Positions 36,145 through 43,902 of a DNA stretch of 64,000 nucleotides are shown in pieces (positions within the stretch are counted from its first letter, which is position 1; every line of letters starts with the position of its first letter). The position numbers were made by a program, and so were the translations under genes. Under the pieces are notes generated by a model. The model had not been told where the DNA came from. It was given only the letters and a program-made list of their open reading frames with translations, and ran no database searches. The stretch lies in contig NZ_FTOH01000003.1 in assembly GCF_900156675.1 (NCBI RefSeq), forward strand, positions 186,001-250,000. Direction: 5' to 3'. The stretch is from Thalassolituus maritimus (GTDB lineage Bacteria > Pseudomonadota > Gammaproteobacteria > Pseudomonadales > Oceanobacteraceae).

Positions 36145-36702
36145 ATGAACAAGAAGGTTCTGATCGGTATCGCAGACGGTACCGAAGAGTTGGAAGCCGT
36201 CACTATCATCGACGTGCTGCGCCGAGCGGAGGTCGACGTCACGGTGGCTTCGGTGGCGCCAGGCCATGAAGTGGAGTGCTCGAGAGGTGTCCGTCTGGTT
36301 GCAGACAAGCTCATTGGTGAGTGTGTCGCAGAAGACTGGGATGCGATTATGGTGCCGGGCGGTATGCCGGGCGCGCAGAATCTCTCGGATAACGAAGCCT
36401 TCGTCTCCCTCCTCAAACAACAACACAGTAGCGGTAAACTGATTGCAGCCATCTGTGCTGCGCCATACGTTGTTCTGGCGTGTCATGGTTTACTCGAAGG
36501 CAAATCAGCGACGGCTTATCCCGGGTTCAGAGAAGATCTGACAACGGTCGGAGTCATGCCGAGTGATGAGGTGGTTGTTATCGATGGCAATATAATGACC
36601 AGCCAGGGGCCCGGTAGTGCAATGCAGTTTGCTTTAGCTCTGGTGACAAAGCTGTGCGGGGAAGAGGTGTCTCACCAGGTCGCGGACGGTTTATTAGTTT
36701 AA
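36145..36702 (+). CDS. yajL: DJ-1/PfpI family protein (YajL-like)
   Basis: A 185-aa protein with the DJ-1 fold: N-terminal IADGTEELEAVTIIDVLRRA, MVPGGMPGA, and the nucleophile elbow AAICAAP with the redox-sensitive Cys near residue 106. YajL/DJ-1 proteins act against oxidative and carbonyl stress. It starts one base after the transporter stop and ends the selenium operon, followed by a bidirectional hairpin. A link with selenium could be repair of reactive selenide damage, but that is inference. Confidence 0.85.
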   Translation: MNKKVLIGIADGTEELEAVTIIDVLRRAEVDVTVASVAPGHEVECSRGVRLVADKLIGECVAEDWDAIMVPGGMPGAQNLSDNEAFVSLLKQQHSSGKLIAAICAAPYVVLACHGLLEGKSATAYPGFREDLTTVGVMPSDEVVVIDGNIMTSQGPGSAMQFALALVTKLCGEEVSHQVADGLLV

Positions 36703-36735
36703 TGCGCCCCTGAACAATTCTCTCAGGAGCGCATT
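36701..36735. terminator. Shared terminator of the selenium operon and the GDPD gene
   Basis: AATGCGCCCCTGA and TCAGGAGCGCATT form a 13-bp stem with one mismatch, between two convergent genes. It overlaps the final TAA of yajL. Confidence 0.65.
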
Positions 36736-36764
36736 AGTGTTTACGCGTGGTATACGCGTGAGCC

Positions 36765-38030
36765 TCAGAGGTTCATGCAGTTTGCATAGTAAGTGGTGGT
36801 CGCTGGCCAGTCAGAGAAAACGCCGATAACGCCAACATCCTGAGCCAGAACATCCAGCACTGTCATAACGTCACCGTCGTTATCGATCACATCCATACCG
36901 CCATCATCGCCATTCACCGACTGGAAGTACCAGCCACCGTTGTCCGTCAGGCGACCAGAGCGTTCAAGTGTCCAGGCGATCAGTTTCAGGCCCGCTGCTT
37001 TGGCATTGATCGCGTACTGTGAAGGTACGATCTCGCCGTCGCTGTTCACGTTCAGCAGCATCCACATAGGTGGCGCCAGAACGCGTAGGCCTTCATCAAC
37101 CCATTCTTCCATCTGTGCCTGTGTCACGCTGGTATCGTAAACGCCATCGAGATAAACCGCCTGGCGACCATACCAGGTGTTATCAATCCAGTATTTTACG
37201 TCTTCGTAATTAAACGATTGCGGCCAGACTTTGCGTGGGTGGATACCCGCATCACGGTATTCGTCGATCATTTGCTGAGCGTACATTTCCTGGGTGTAGT
37301 CGCCTTCAAACGGCATCTCTACCGAAGGGGATTTCAGTTCAGGTGTGTAGTGGGCGCCCAGTTCTTTGAACAGTTGGATGCTTTCTGCGTGGGTCAGCAG
37401 GGTACCTTTCGATGCGTAGAGGTCTGTGCGGTAGTCTGCTGTGGCATTCATGTAGCCTTCAATGGTGGTTGCCGTGCGGTCTGCCGCGTCCATTTTTCCC
37501 TGCAGACTTTTGAATTCAGCGAGGGTAATGTCGCTGGTACAGCAGGTGATATCCGCTGCATTGGTAAGCATGCCATTGCTGTCGAATTCAGGTGGTACTG
37601 AACACTTTTCAGCCAGTGGCGTTGCCAGAATATTCGTTGTGGTGTGAAGGTCGCATTGTGAATGGCGGCACACCAGCTCGCGATCTTTCGTGAAGGTTAC
37701 GTCGCATTCAAGAATGCCTGCGCCCATTTTTGCCGCCGCTTCGTAGGATTCTTTCGTGTGCTCTGGAAATTGCAGAGGTGCACCACGGTGGCCGATTGAG
37801 AAGCGGCTCTGGAAGAAAGGACCAGTGTCACAGCTTTTCAGCTTATCTTTGAGTTCGCCTTCGTCCATATCTTCAACAAGGTAAAAAGGGCGAGGGCCGA
37901 TCTGGGTTTCAGAGAATTTACCGAAGAACCATTTACCAAAATGGCTGTTGCGGTGGTCAGGGCCAGCATGGGTGGCGCAGCCGGCAACCAGCATCAGAGA
38001 TGCCAGAGCGTAGGTCAGAAGGGATTTCAT
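36765..38030 (-). CDS. Lipoprotein glycerophosphodiester phosphodiesterase
   Basis: Hydrolyses glycerophosphodiesters to glycerol 3-phosphate and alcohol in phospholipid recycling. The product is 421 aa with a lipoprotein signal (LMLVAGC lipobox, Cys at about residue 18). The GDPD catalytic start is intact: [14 protein letters not shown] with the two catalytic His and Glu region, then GAGILECDV with the metal ligands. The C-terminal half has the expected [12 protein letters not shown] strand and a final [12 protein letters not shown] 38030 is chosen because GGAGG precedes it and the signal begins there; the frame opens 17 codons earlier. It is larger than GlpQ, with inserts around 130-200. 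Confidence 0.88.
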   Translation of the reverse strand: MKSLLTYALASLMLVAGCATHAGPDHRNSHFGKWFFGKFSETQIGPRPFYLVEDMDEGELKDKLKSCDTGPFFQSRFSIGHRGAPLQFPEHTKESYEAAAKMGAGILECDVTFTKDRELVCRHSQCDLHTTTNILATPLAEKCSVPPEFDSNGMLTNAADITCCTSDITLAEFKSLQGKMDAADRTATTIEGYMNATADYRTDLYASKGTLLTHAESIQLFKELGAHYTPELKSPSVEMPFEGDYTQEMYAQQMIDEYRDAGIHPRKVWPQSFNYEDVKYWIDNTWYGRQAVYLDGVYDTSVTQAQMEEWVDEGLRVLAPPMWMLLNVNSDGEIVPSQYAINAKAAGLKLIAWTLERSGRLTDNGGWYFQSVNGDDGGMDVIDNDGDVMTVLDVLAQDVGVIGVFSDWPATTTYYANCMNL

Positions 38031-38128
38031 TATTAACCTCCATATCAGTTGGAAAACAGGGAGGTTCAGGCTAGACGCCAAGGATGTCAGTTTTAAAACT
38101 GCTGGGTGACGGTCTTATTTCATTTGGT

Positions 38129-38175
38129 CTTCCTGATGACGTGGCGTACCTTGTCGACATCCTATCATCAGGAAG
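38129..38175. terminator. 11-bp inverted repeat downstream of the desaturase gene
   Basis: CTTCCTGATGA and TCATCAGGAAG are perfect complements around a 25-base loop, located just after the stop of the sterol-desaturase gene on the minus strand. No T run follows in that direction, so it may be a processing or stabilising hairpin instead of a true terminator. Confidence 0.4.
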
Positions 38176-38185
38176 AGAGGGTTCG

Positions 38186-39058
38186 TTATTGGTCGGCAGA
38201 CTGATGCTCACCGTATTTTTCCGTTACCCAGTCCGGGTGCTTCCACATAATTCTCGGGTCTTTGTATTTTTTCAGATCCCGGAACATATTCTGCCAATCA
38301 TACACTTGCGCATGCCAAGGATTATTCGGCTTGGTCGGCATACGCTTGACGCCATAGACAATTTCGCCGGCTGTTTCTTCTGCCTGAAACGTACCGAAGA
38401 GTTTGTCCCAGATAATGAGTACACCGCCGAAATTCTTATCAATCTGCTCAGGGTTGCTGCCGTGGTGCACTCTGTGATGTGACGGAGTATTGAAGATTTT
38501 TTCTGCCCAACCCAGCGTCCGGACTTGCTCGGTATGCAGGAAAAACTGATAAACCAGATTGGCCTCGATCGCGATTAAGGTCCAGGTTTTATCGAAACCG
38601 ACAAACGCGGCAGGAATCCACCAGAGAATCCAGGTCCCTGAAAATGCATAGGTGAAGTTCTGCCGCAGTGCCGTCGAGAAATTCATGTGCTCAGAACTGT
38701 GATGCGTTACGTGCGCATTCCAGAACCAGCGAATTTTATGCATCAGGTAGTGCGCGGCATACATACACAGGTCGATAAACAGAATCAGAGCGATGATGCT
38801 GACAACGCCGACCTCTGGGTTCCATTGAAAGCCAAATTGATACACCCAGTCGTAAAACAGCTGAATAAACAGTGCGATGGCGATGCCGTCGACGATTTTA
38901 TACGACGCACCTGTCATCAGATTGGTGAAGGTTTCAGGGAAGTGATAGAGCTTAGTAACCCCACGACGTTTGGCCCAGAGGTTTTCAATGACCATGGTTC
39001 CGATGAACACACCGGCAAACAGCCCAATAAATAGCAGTGCGCGCAGTAAGTCTTCCAT
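38186..39058 (-). CDS. Sterol desaturase / fatty acid hydroxylase superfamily membrane enzyme
   Basis: A 290-aa integral membrane di-iron oxygenase. The three histidine boxes are present: HYLMH, HVTHHSS and HHRVHHGS, with several membrane helices before and between them. Family members hydroxylate or desaturate lipids, sterols, carotenoids or ether lipids; the substrate is not evident. It is transcribed away from the AraC regulator at 39222, with a paired direct repeat in the shared 163-base gap, so the regulator probably controls it. Confidence 0.88.
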   Translation of the reverse strand: MEDLLRALLFIGLFAGVFIGTMVIENLWAKRRGVTKLYHFPETFTNLMTGASYKIVDGIAIALFIQLFYDWVYQFGFQWNPEVGVVSIIALILFIDLCMYAAHYLMHKIRWFWNAHVTHHSSEHMNFSTALRQNFTYAFSGTWILWWIPAAFVGFDKTWTLIAIEANLVYQFFLHTEQVRTLGWAEKIFNTPSHHRVHHGSNPEQIDKNFGGVLIIWDKLFGTFQAEETAGEIVYGVKRMPTKPNNPWHAQVYDWQNMFRDLKKYKDPRIMWKHPDWVTEKYGEHQSADQ

Positions 39059-39116
39059 CAGTGTCTCCAGCTTTCTTATTTGATGCTGATAGATTAGCGC
39101 AGTCGTTGTGGGCTAT

Positions 39117-39153
39117 ATTGATATTTTCAGACTCTTAATTGATATTTTCAGAC
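39117..39153. promoter_or_regulatory. Two direct repeats 21 bp apart: candidate AraC-type operator
   Basis: The 16-base sequence ATTGATATTTTCAGAC occurs at 39117-39132 and again, identical, at 39138-39153. The 21-bp period puts both copies on one face of the helix, as is usual for AraC-family binding sites. It sits between the divergent desaturase and regulator genes. Confidence 0.65.
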
Positions 39154-39221
39154 ATTCTTACTCAGCGAGGATCAACAACTTATGACAATTGTGCACGAGT
39201 GCTTCTAAAAGAGCGCGGCGT

Positions 39222-40229
39222 ATGAAAGAGCGGGATTCTCGTTTAGCCGGGCTGTCTGTCACCGGGGACTTAATGTCTCTGGTGTCGTCGTACGTCTCCG
39301 AGCAGCGCCGCTCTGTGCCGGCGGTACTGAGCCGTGAGGGTGGCGCTCGACGCCTGACCTTCGATGAATGGTGGGCGTTGCTGGACAGCGTCCGCGACGG
39401 TTTAGGCTCATCCTCGATTGGGATTGATCTGGCTCGCCGAGTCGGCCCTGAGCATGTTGGCGTCATTGGTTACCTGACCTTGTCATGTCAGACGGTTCTG
39501 GAGGCTTTTCAGTACTTTGAGCGCTTTCAGACCTTGCTCTATGAAGGTCCGAAGGCCCGGCTCGAATTGAGAGACGGCCTTGCTGGCTTGGTGTGGGATA
39601 CGAGCTTTGGCGGCTCGACGCGTGTATCGGATCAGGTGATCCTCGGCGGCTTTGTGACTTTCTTGCGAAGAATGACGGGGCAGAGCGAACTCACAATAGA
39701 ACGTGCGGAAACTTGGTGGAACGACGTGCCCGCCAGCGATCTGTTCGAGCGCCACCTAGGTGGGAGCCTCGTGTGCGGCGCCAGTGCGAATGCACTCTGG
39801 TTCGATGCCAATGTGCTGACACTGCCACTGGTCAGCCACGACGATGTCACGTTCAGGGCATTAAATGAAAAGGCAACCGCAGCACTGGCAAACATGCCCG
39901 ACCTTGGGCGGTTTGCGGATACCGTACGGCAACTCATCATTGAGCGTTTACCATTGGGTGACGCCGACCAGAGCGCAATTGCTTCTCGACTGGCGATGTC
40001 AGAGCGCACATTGCTGCGCAGGTTGCGTCAGTCGGGTATTGGCTTCAGGGATCTGCTGGGGCAGGTGCGGGTAGAGTTGGCGCAGGTATATCTGCGGGAT
40101 AAGCACCTGACCCTCAGTGAAATCGCTCTGCTGCTTGGCTACTCAGAGCAGGCGCCTTTCAACCGGGCTTTTCGTAAAGCAACGGGCAAAACACCGGGCA
40201 AGTGGCGGGCTGAGTTCAAAACAGTTTAG
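39222..40229 (+). CDS. AraC-family transcriptional regulator
   Basis: A 335-aa regulator: an N-terminal effector-binding domain of the kind found in OruR/ArgR-like AraC proteins (about 10-200) and a C-terminal double helix-turn-helix (about 235-330), with AIASRLAMSERTLLRRLRQS as the first and LSEIALLLGYSEQAPFNRAF as the second. The ATG at 39222 (MKERDSRLAG) is chosen over the TTG at 39189. Effector unknown, but the divergent lipid-modifying enzyme suggests a fatty acid or sterol-like ligand. Tandem 16-base repeats just upstream are its likely binding site, giving both autoregulation and control of the enzyme. Confidence 0.88.
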   Translation: MKERDSRLAGLSVTGDLMSLVSSYVSEQRRSVPAVLSREGGARRLTFDEWWALLDSVRDGLGSSSIGIDLARRVGPEHVGVIGYLTLSCQTVLEAFQYFERFQTLLYEGPKARLELRDGLAGLVWDTSFGGSTRVSDQVILGGFVTFLRRMTGQSELTIERAETWWNDVPASDLFERHLGGSLVCGASANALWFDANVLTLPLVSHDDVTFRALNEKATAALANMPDLGRFADTVRQLIIERLPLGDADQSAIASRLAMSERTLLRRLRQSGIGFRDLLGQVRVELAQVYLRDKHLTLSEIALLLGYSEQAPFNRAFRKATGKTPGKWRAEFKTV

Positions 40230-40305
40230 CCCAGCAAAACTATAGGCAAGAAATAGTTGGCCTGATAGTATCAATGCCCTAACTTAGAGCATAAGGATGT
40301 GTAAC

Positions 40306-41565
40306 GTGAGTTCACCGGTCATTTCCAATCTTTCCCAGTTCCAGCTATCTCCATTCGGGCCTCAAGCCTCTGGTCGTCAGATCCTCGCTGACGAGCAAAT
40401 GCAAAAGTTGCTTCAGAACTTTCAGGCGAGCTCGCAAGAGCAAAGCAGTACTGGGTATCATGCTCTGGCAGTAATAAGTGCAGTTAACAGCCTTCGTAGT
40501 AGTGCCGTTCCAGTGAATTCTTATGTTCGTAACGGCTCCCCATCGACCCGTTGCATTTCGGGCCCAGGTTTCGAAATTGAATATGAGCTGAATATGGGGC
40601 TCTCGCAGACCGATATTACGATCACAGATATTCGGGTTGTGAGGCAAAGCGCTCGTAAGGTAACTGAGCCCGGTCTATGGAATGTTGAGGCGGACGCTGA
40701 GAATGGGTCATGGAAGGTTGCCTCTACTCCTTCATATAACCTCCAGGCTGCAAGCCAGAGAGGCGGAACTATAGAGAAGCCCTTACAAATAGGTATTAAC
40801 GGCTATTGTGGCGGCATTAGAGAAGCTGCTGAAATACTTCCTGATCACATATCAAAAGGTGACCCTGCTGTAATAGATAAGCTTAAAGCGTCTGGTTTCG
40901 AGTTATTTTATACACCGCAACACAAAGCGGGTAAGGCTGGCTGGGAATTTGTAAGGCGTCTCGGGAAGAGGACTCCCTCAGAAGATGTTGTTAAGGCGGG
41001 GCGGGTGTTAGCTAGTTATATGAAAGATGCACACCAGCGAGGGTTGCGCGTCGAGTGGACGAGTCATCGTGGTGGTTCGGCTGTTTTGACCGAGGCAATG
41101 AGATGTTTGAAGCAAGCCAATGTTGACTTGAAAGGAACGCAGCGCATTTTTCTTAGCGATCACACTAGCAGCCACTATGAAGCAGATATCGCTCGGCGGG
41201 CTATTGGTATGGATGTGCGTGATTCTAAGTGGTTCAATTCTTCTCCGGGACTAGCCCAGGTTATTGGTGGCCAGAGGTTCGGTGGTGCGACGGTAGCGTG
41301 CTCTCTTAATAAGCTTGTCAATCATACTCCGAGGGACCAAATAGCAAGTGAATTCGTTGGTACGGCCTATGATGTCGTCGCACAAAGCAAGAATACTATG
41401 GCAGTCGGGGGATTAGTGGGGGCCTTAGGCACGACACCAGGATTTGCCCTTGTAGTGTTGGGCGCTATTCTGGCCAGTGCACCTACGTTGACCGAGGGCT
41501 ACCATAGAAGCCCTGTTGAGCCACTCAAAACATTAGCGAAGAAAGTTCAGAATAAGGTCTTCTGA
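40306..41565 (+). CDS. Unrecognised effector-like protein with C-terminal membrane segments
   Basis: A 419-aa protein. GTG 40306 is preferred: AAGGA lies eight bases upstream, whereas ATG 40297 overlaps that box. No signal peptide. Residues about 1-150 are Ser/Gln-rich. The core from about 155 to 330 begins GINGYCGG and has VEWTSHRGGSAVLTEAMR (H254, G256-G257), in shape like the nucleophile elbow of serine hydrolases, but the expected GxSxG serine is not in place. Residues about 365-395 form one or two membrane helices (GGLVGALGTTPGFALVVLGA). Five bases downstream start two paralogous partner genes. Layout suggests a secreted or contact-dependent effector; the function is unproven. Confidence 0.5.
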   Translation: MSSPVISNLSQFQLSPFGPQASGRQILADEQMQKLLQNFQASSQEQSSTGYHALAVISAVNSLRSSAVPVNSYVRNGSPSTRCISGPGFEIEYELNMGLSQTDITITDIRVVRQSARKVTEPGLWNVEADAENGSWKVASTPSYNLQAASQRGGTIEKPLQIGINGYCGGIREAAEILPDHISKGDPAVIDKLKASGFELFYTPQHKAGKAGWEFVRRLGKRTPSEDVVKAGRVLASYMKDAHQRGLRVEWTSHRGGSAVLTEAMRCLKQANVDLKGTQRIFLSDHTSSHYEADIARRAIGMDVRDSKWFNSSPGLAQVIGGQRFGGATVACSLNKLVNHTPRDQIASEFVGTAYDVVAQSKNTMAVGGLVGALGTTPGFALVVLGAILASAPTLTEGYHRSPVEPLKTLAKKVQNKVF

Positions 41566-41570
41566 GGATT

Positions 41571-42650
41571 ATGCGATTATTTGGTACTGAGAAACTCCCC
41601 AAGGGGCCTAGTTTTCGCTCCGCAAGGCTTATCTGTAAAGACTTGGGATGTAGCTCACTGGAATTCAAGGCACCAGCCCCTCGGCCGGCTTTTGGAGGGC
41701 GCTGGGAGGAGGAGCCAGGCTCAGTTGATCTAAATTCTCCAGCGCGCTTTGAGTTGGCAGAAACTTGGGATAAGAAAGTTATCGAAGGTATGCGCTGGCA
41801 GCGGCTTTACTCGAATAACTGGCGTTTTAATGGCTTTCCAATTATCCAGCCTCGCGTCGGATATCTCAGTTGTTTTGTTGATGTCCATGCGGTAGATGGC
41901 CTCCCGATTAATGAGAGTTTGTTTGATTTTAGCGTATTGGCAAATCAGGTGTTAACTAATAGGGAGTTGTGTATTTATGCAAGAACTGAAGAGGGCTATA
42001 CAGAGGCCGCTCTCGACGTAAACCCTGATCTATGGCCGGATGTTTTAGGGCCTGTTAATAGTCAGTGGTTGAATAAGCATGGTAATGACTGGCTGTACAT
42101 TGAAGAACAGCAGCTGACTGATACCGCTTATGCTATCAATTGGATCTCGCCAATTACTCATCAGCATTATGTGTGTTTTCGGTTTGTAATCAGACGTTAT
42201 TCTATTGAAGGCCCTAACGCTTATCGAATCGAAGAGCGGGTTCGCCCCGACACCTTCCTTGATCTGATGCACCAGATCATGGACTCCGTAAAGCTTGAAC
42301 TTTGTGAAGAGATGAAAGTTGAACGGGACCGCATTCGAACAATAGAACCGTCGGAGAGGCGTCCGGTAATTGAGTTTACTCCGGAGCAGTTGAAGGTTGC
42401 TAAACATGTACTCTACATGAGTAGTTTCAGGAAATCAGAGGATGGTGATGACAGGTGGAGTTCTGGAATGGAGCGTCTCGCCCCCCGCGAAGAGGTCGAG
42501 GCCTTTCTGGATGAGCGTGTGAAGTTTAAGCCATTACCGGGAAGCTATCCGCGCGGTGAGATTATTTATAACCGTGTGCCTGTGTTACCGATTACCAGGC
42601 TTTTAGATTCGCAGCCGCAGTCGTCCCTTGAAGAGAAGGTGAATTTCTGA
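41571..42650 (+). CDS. Unknown protein, paralogue 1 (possible immunity protein)
   Basis: A 359-aa soluble protein with no recognised domain. It starts MRLFGTEKLPKGPSFRSA, five bases after the effector-like gene, so it is coupled to it. Conserved Trp/Tyr-rich patches (DWLYIEEQQLTDTAYAINW) lie near residues 175-195, and a C-terminal part (about 214-330) is almost identical to that of paralogue 2. The N-terminal 210 residues differ more (roughly half identical by eye). One gene for a diverging recognition domain plus a homogenised tail is what immunity paralogues often look like. Could also be a chaperone or adaptor for the effector. Confidence 0.55.
   Translation: MRLFGTEKLPKGPSFRSARLICKDLGCSSLEFKAPAPRPAFGGRWEEEPGSVDLNSPARFELAETWDKKVIEGMRWQRLYSNNWRFNGFPIIQPRVGYLSCFVDVHAVDGLPINESLFDFSVLANQVLTNRELCIYARTEEGYTEAALDVNPDLWPDVLGPVNSQWLNKHGNDWLYIEEQQLTDTAYAINWISPITHQHYVCFRFVIRRYSIEGPNAYRIEERVRPDTFLDLMHQIMDSVKLELCEEMKVERDRIRTIEPSERRPVIEFTPEQLKVAKHVLYMSSFRKSEDGDDRWSSGMERLAPREEVEAFLDERVKFKPLPGSYPRGEIIYNRVPVLPITRLLDSQPQSSLEEKVNF
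42210..42553 (+). repeat. Near-identical 3' block, copy 1
   Basis: A 344-base stretch inside paralogue 1 matching 43351-43694 with eight differences counted by eye. Upstream of it the two genes are clearly diverged, so the boundary is abrupt, as left by gene conversion. Confidence 0.9.
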
Positions 42651-42707
42651 ACCGGATACTGTCTCCTCGAGCAACTGGTGACTAAATTGCAGAACAAGGT
42701 TTCTTGA
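42651..42707 (+). pseudogene. Remnant of an effector C terminus between the paralogues
   Basis: In one frame the spacer reads TGYCLLEQLVTKLQNKVS and a stop. The effector-like gene ends EGYHRSPVEPLKTLAKKVQNKVF: Gly-Tyr, the Leu-x-x-Lys pattern and QNKV align, and both stand just before an MRLFGTEK gene. It appears to be the last 18 or so codons of another effector copy, left when an effector-partner unit was inserted or deleted. The match is short, so it is suggestive. Confidence 0.5.
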
Positions 42708-42711
42708 TTCG

Positions 42712-43794
42712 ATGAGACTATTTGGTACGGAGAAATACCCTAAAGGTCCTTCTTTTAGAACGGCAAAACATGTTAGCAAAGACCTTGGCCTTGCTAGCCT
42801 TTCCTTTATGGCTCCAAACCCTAAACCAGCGCACGGGGGCTCATGGAATAAAGAACCAAATCACTTCAATGCTGCTAGTGATGCAGGGTTCGAACGGGAA
42901 TTGACTTGGAATCAGTGTGAGATAGAGTCTTTGAGTCGCCTGAGGGTATATTCAAGCAGCTGGGAGTTTCGAGGTATCCCAGTGATAGAGGGGTATTGCG
43001 GGTTCCTCAATTGCATTGTGGATATTAGACGGGTAGGTGACCTGCCAGCGAACGAAAGTCTCTTCGATAACTGGGTTCTTGCCAGAGAGCTACTAAGAAA
43101 CGAAGAGCTCTGTACTTACGCCGCAACGTCAGAGGGGTATACCGCCGCACCGTTGGATTCGAATCCTGATCGCTGGCCGGAAGTTTTAGGTCCTATCAAT
43201 AGTCAGTGGGTGAATAGAAATGGTACTGACTGGCTGTACACAGAGGAACAGCAGCTTTCAGATACAGCTAATGCTGTTACATGGGCTACCCCTATTTCTC
43301 ATGATCGGTATCTAAGTTGTTTATTTCTAATTGAACGCTCTTCTTGGCATGGCCCTAACGCCTATCGAATCGAAGAGCGGGTTCGCCCCGACACCTTCCT
43401 TGATCTGATGCACCAGATCATGGACTCCGTAAAGCTTGAACTTTGTGAAGAGATGAAAGCTGAACGGGACCGCATTCGAACAATAGAACCGTCGGAGAGG
43501 CGTCCGGTAATTGAGTTTACTCCGGAGCAGCTGAAGGTTGCTAAACATGTACTCTACATGAGTAGTTTCAGGAAACCAGAGGATGGCGATGACAGGTGGA
43601 GTTCTGGAATGGAGCGTCTCGCCCCCAGCGAAGAGGTCGAGGCCTTTCTGGATGAGCGAGTGAAGTTTAAGCCATTGCCGGGAAGCTATCCGCGTGGGGG
43701 TATTATCTATAACCGCGTACCGGTTCAGCCAATAACAAAGCTGGTTGATTCACTTCCTCAGGGGGCTATTGCACGAAAGGCTATTCCAGAGTGA
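42712..43794 (+). CDS. Unknown protein, paralogue 2 (possible orphan immunity protein)
   Basis: A 360-aa paralogue of the gene at 41571, beginning MRLFGTEKYPKGPSFRTA and sharing the DWLYTEEQQLSDTANAVTW patch. From residue about 214 to 328 it is nearly identical to paralogue 1, at DNA level too. It lacks a neighbouring intact effector; only a tail remnant precedes it. If the partners are immunity proteins, this one would protect against a related, absent effector. No signal peptide or membrane helix. It ends 69 bases before the thrS operator hairpin. Confidence 0.55.
   Translation: MRLFGTEKYPKGPSFRTAKHVSKDLGLASLSFMAPNPKPAHGGSWNKEPNHFNAASDAGFERELTWNQCEIESLSRLRVYSSSWEFRGIPVIEGYCGFLNCIVDIRRVGDLPANESLFDNWVLARELLRNEELCTYAATSEGYTAAPLDSNPDRWPEVLGPINSQWVNRNGTDWLYTEEQQLSDTANAVTWATPISHDRYLSCLFLIERSSWHGPNAYRIEERVRPDTFLDLMHQIMDSVKLELCEEMKAERDRIRTIEPSERRPVIEFTPEQLKVAKHVLYMSSFRKPEDGDDRWSSGMERLAPSEEVEAFLDERVKFKPLPGSYPRGGIIYNRVPVQPITKLVDSLPQGAIARKAIPE
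43351..43694 (+). repeat. Near-identical 3' block, copy 2
   Basis: Partner of 42210-42553, offset by exactly 1141 bases with no gap. Homology continues weakly past 43694, as expected for older paralogues outside the converted tract. Confidence 0.9.
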
Positions 43795-43863
43795 GTAAAC
43801 CGCAGGCATCAACTGTTTACAGGGATTTTTCCGACCTGTAGAGTACTCGGTCTTTACATTCAT

Positions 43864-43884
43864 GTGGCCTGTCGTGGGGGCCAC
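43864..43884 (+). promoter_or_regulatory. thrS translational operator: anticodon-arm mimic of tRNA-Thr
   Basis: GTGGCCT and GGGCCAC pair over seven bases (last pair U-G) around a seven-base loop GTCGTGG. Read as an anticodon loop this gives U33, anticodon CGU at 34-36 (a threonine anticodon) and purine 37. It ends seven bases before the thrS AAGGA box. In E. coli, ThrRS binds a similar hairpin upstream of its own ribosome site and represses translation; this element has the right form and position for the same control. Confidence 0.7.
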
Positions 43885-43902
43885 CACTGACAAGGATTTA
43901 CT

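Noticed and set aside
38084-38482. A 132-codon plus-strand frame between the GDPD and desaturase genes
   Set aside because: Most of it is antisense to the 3' end of the desaturase gene, and it runs through an inverted repeat; no ribosome site.
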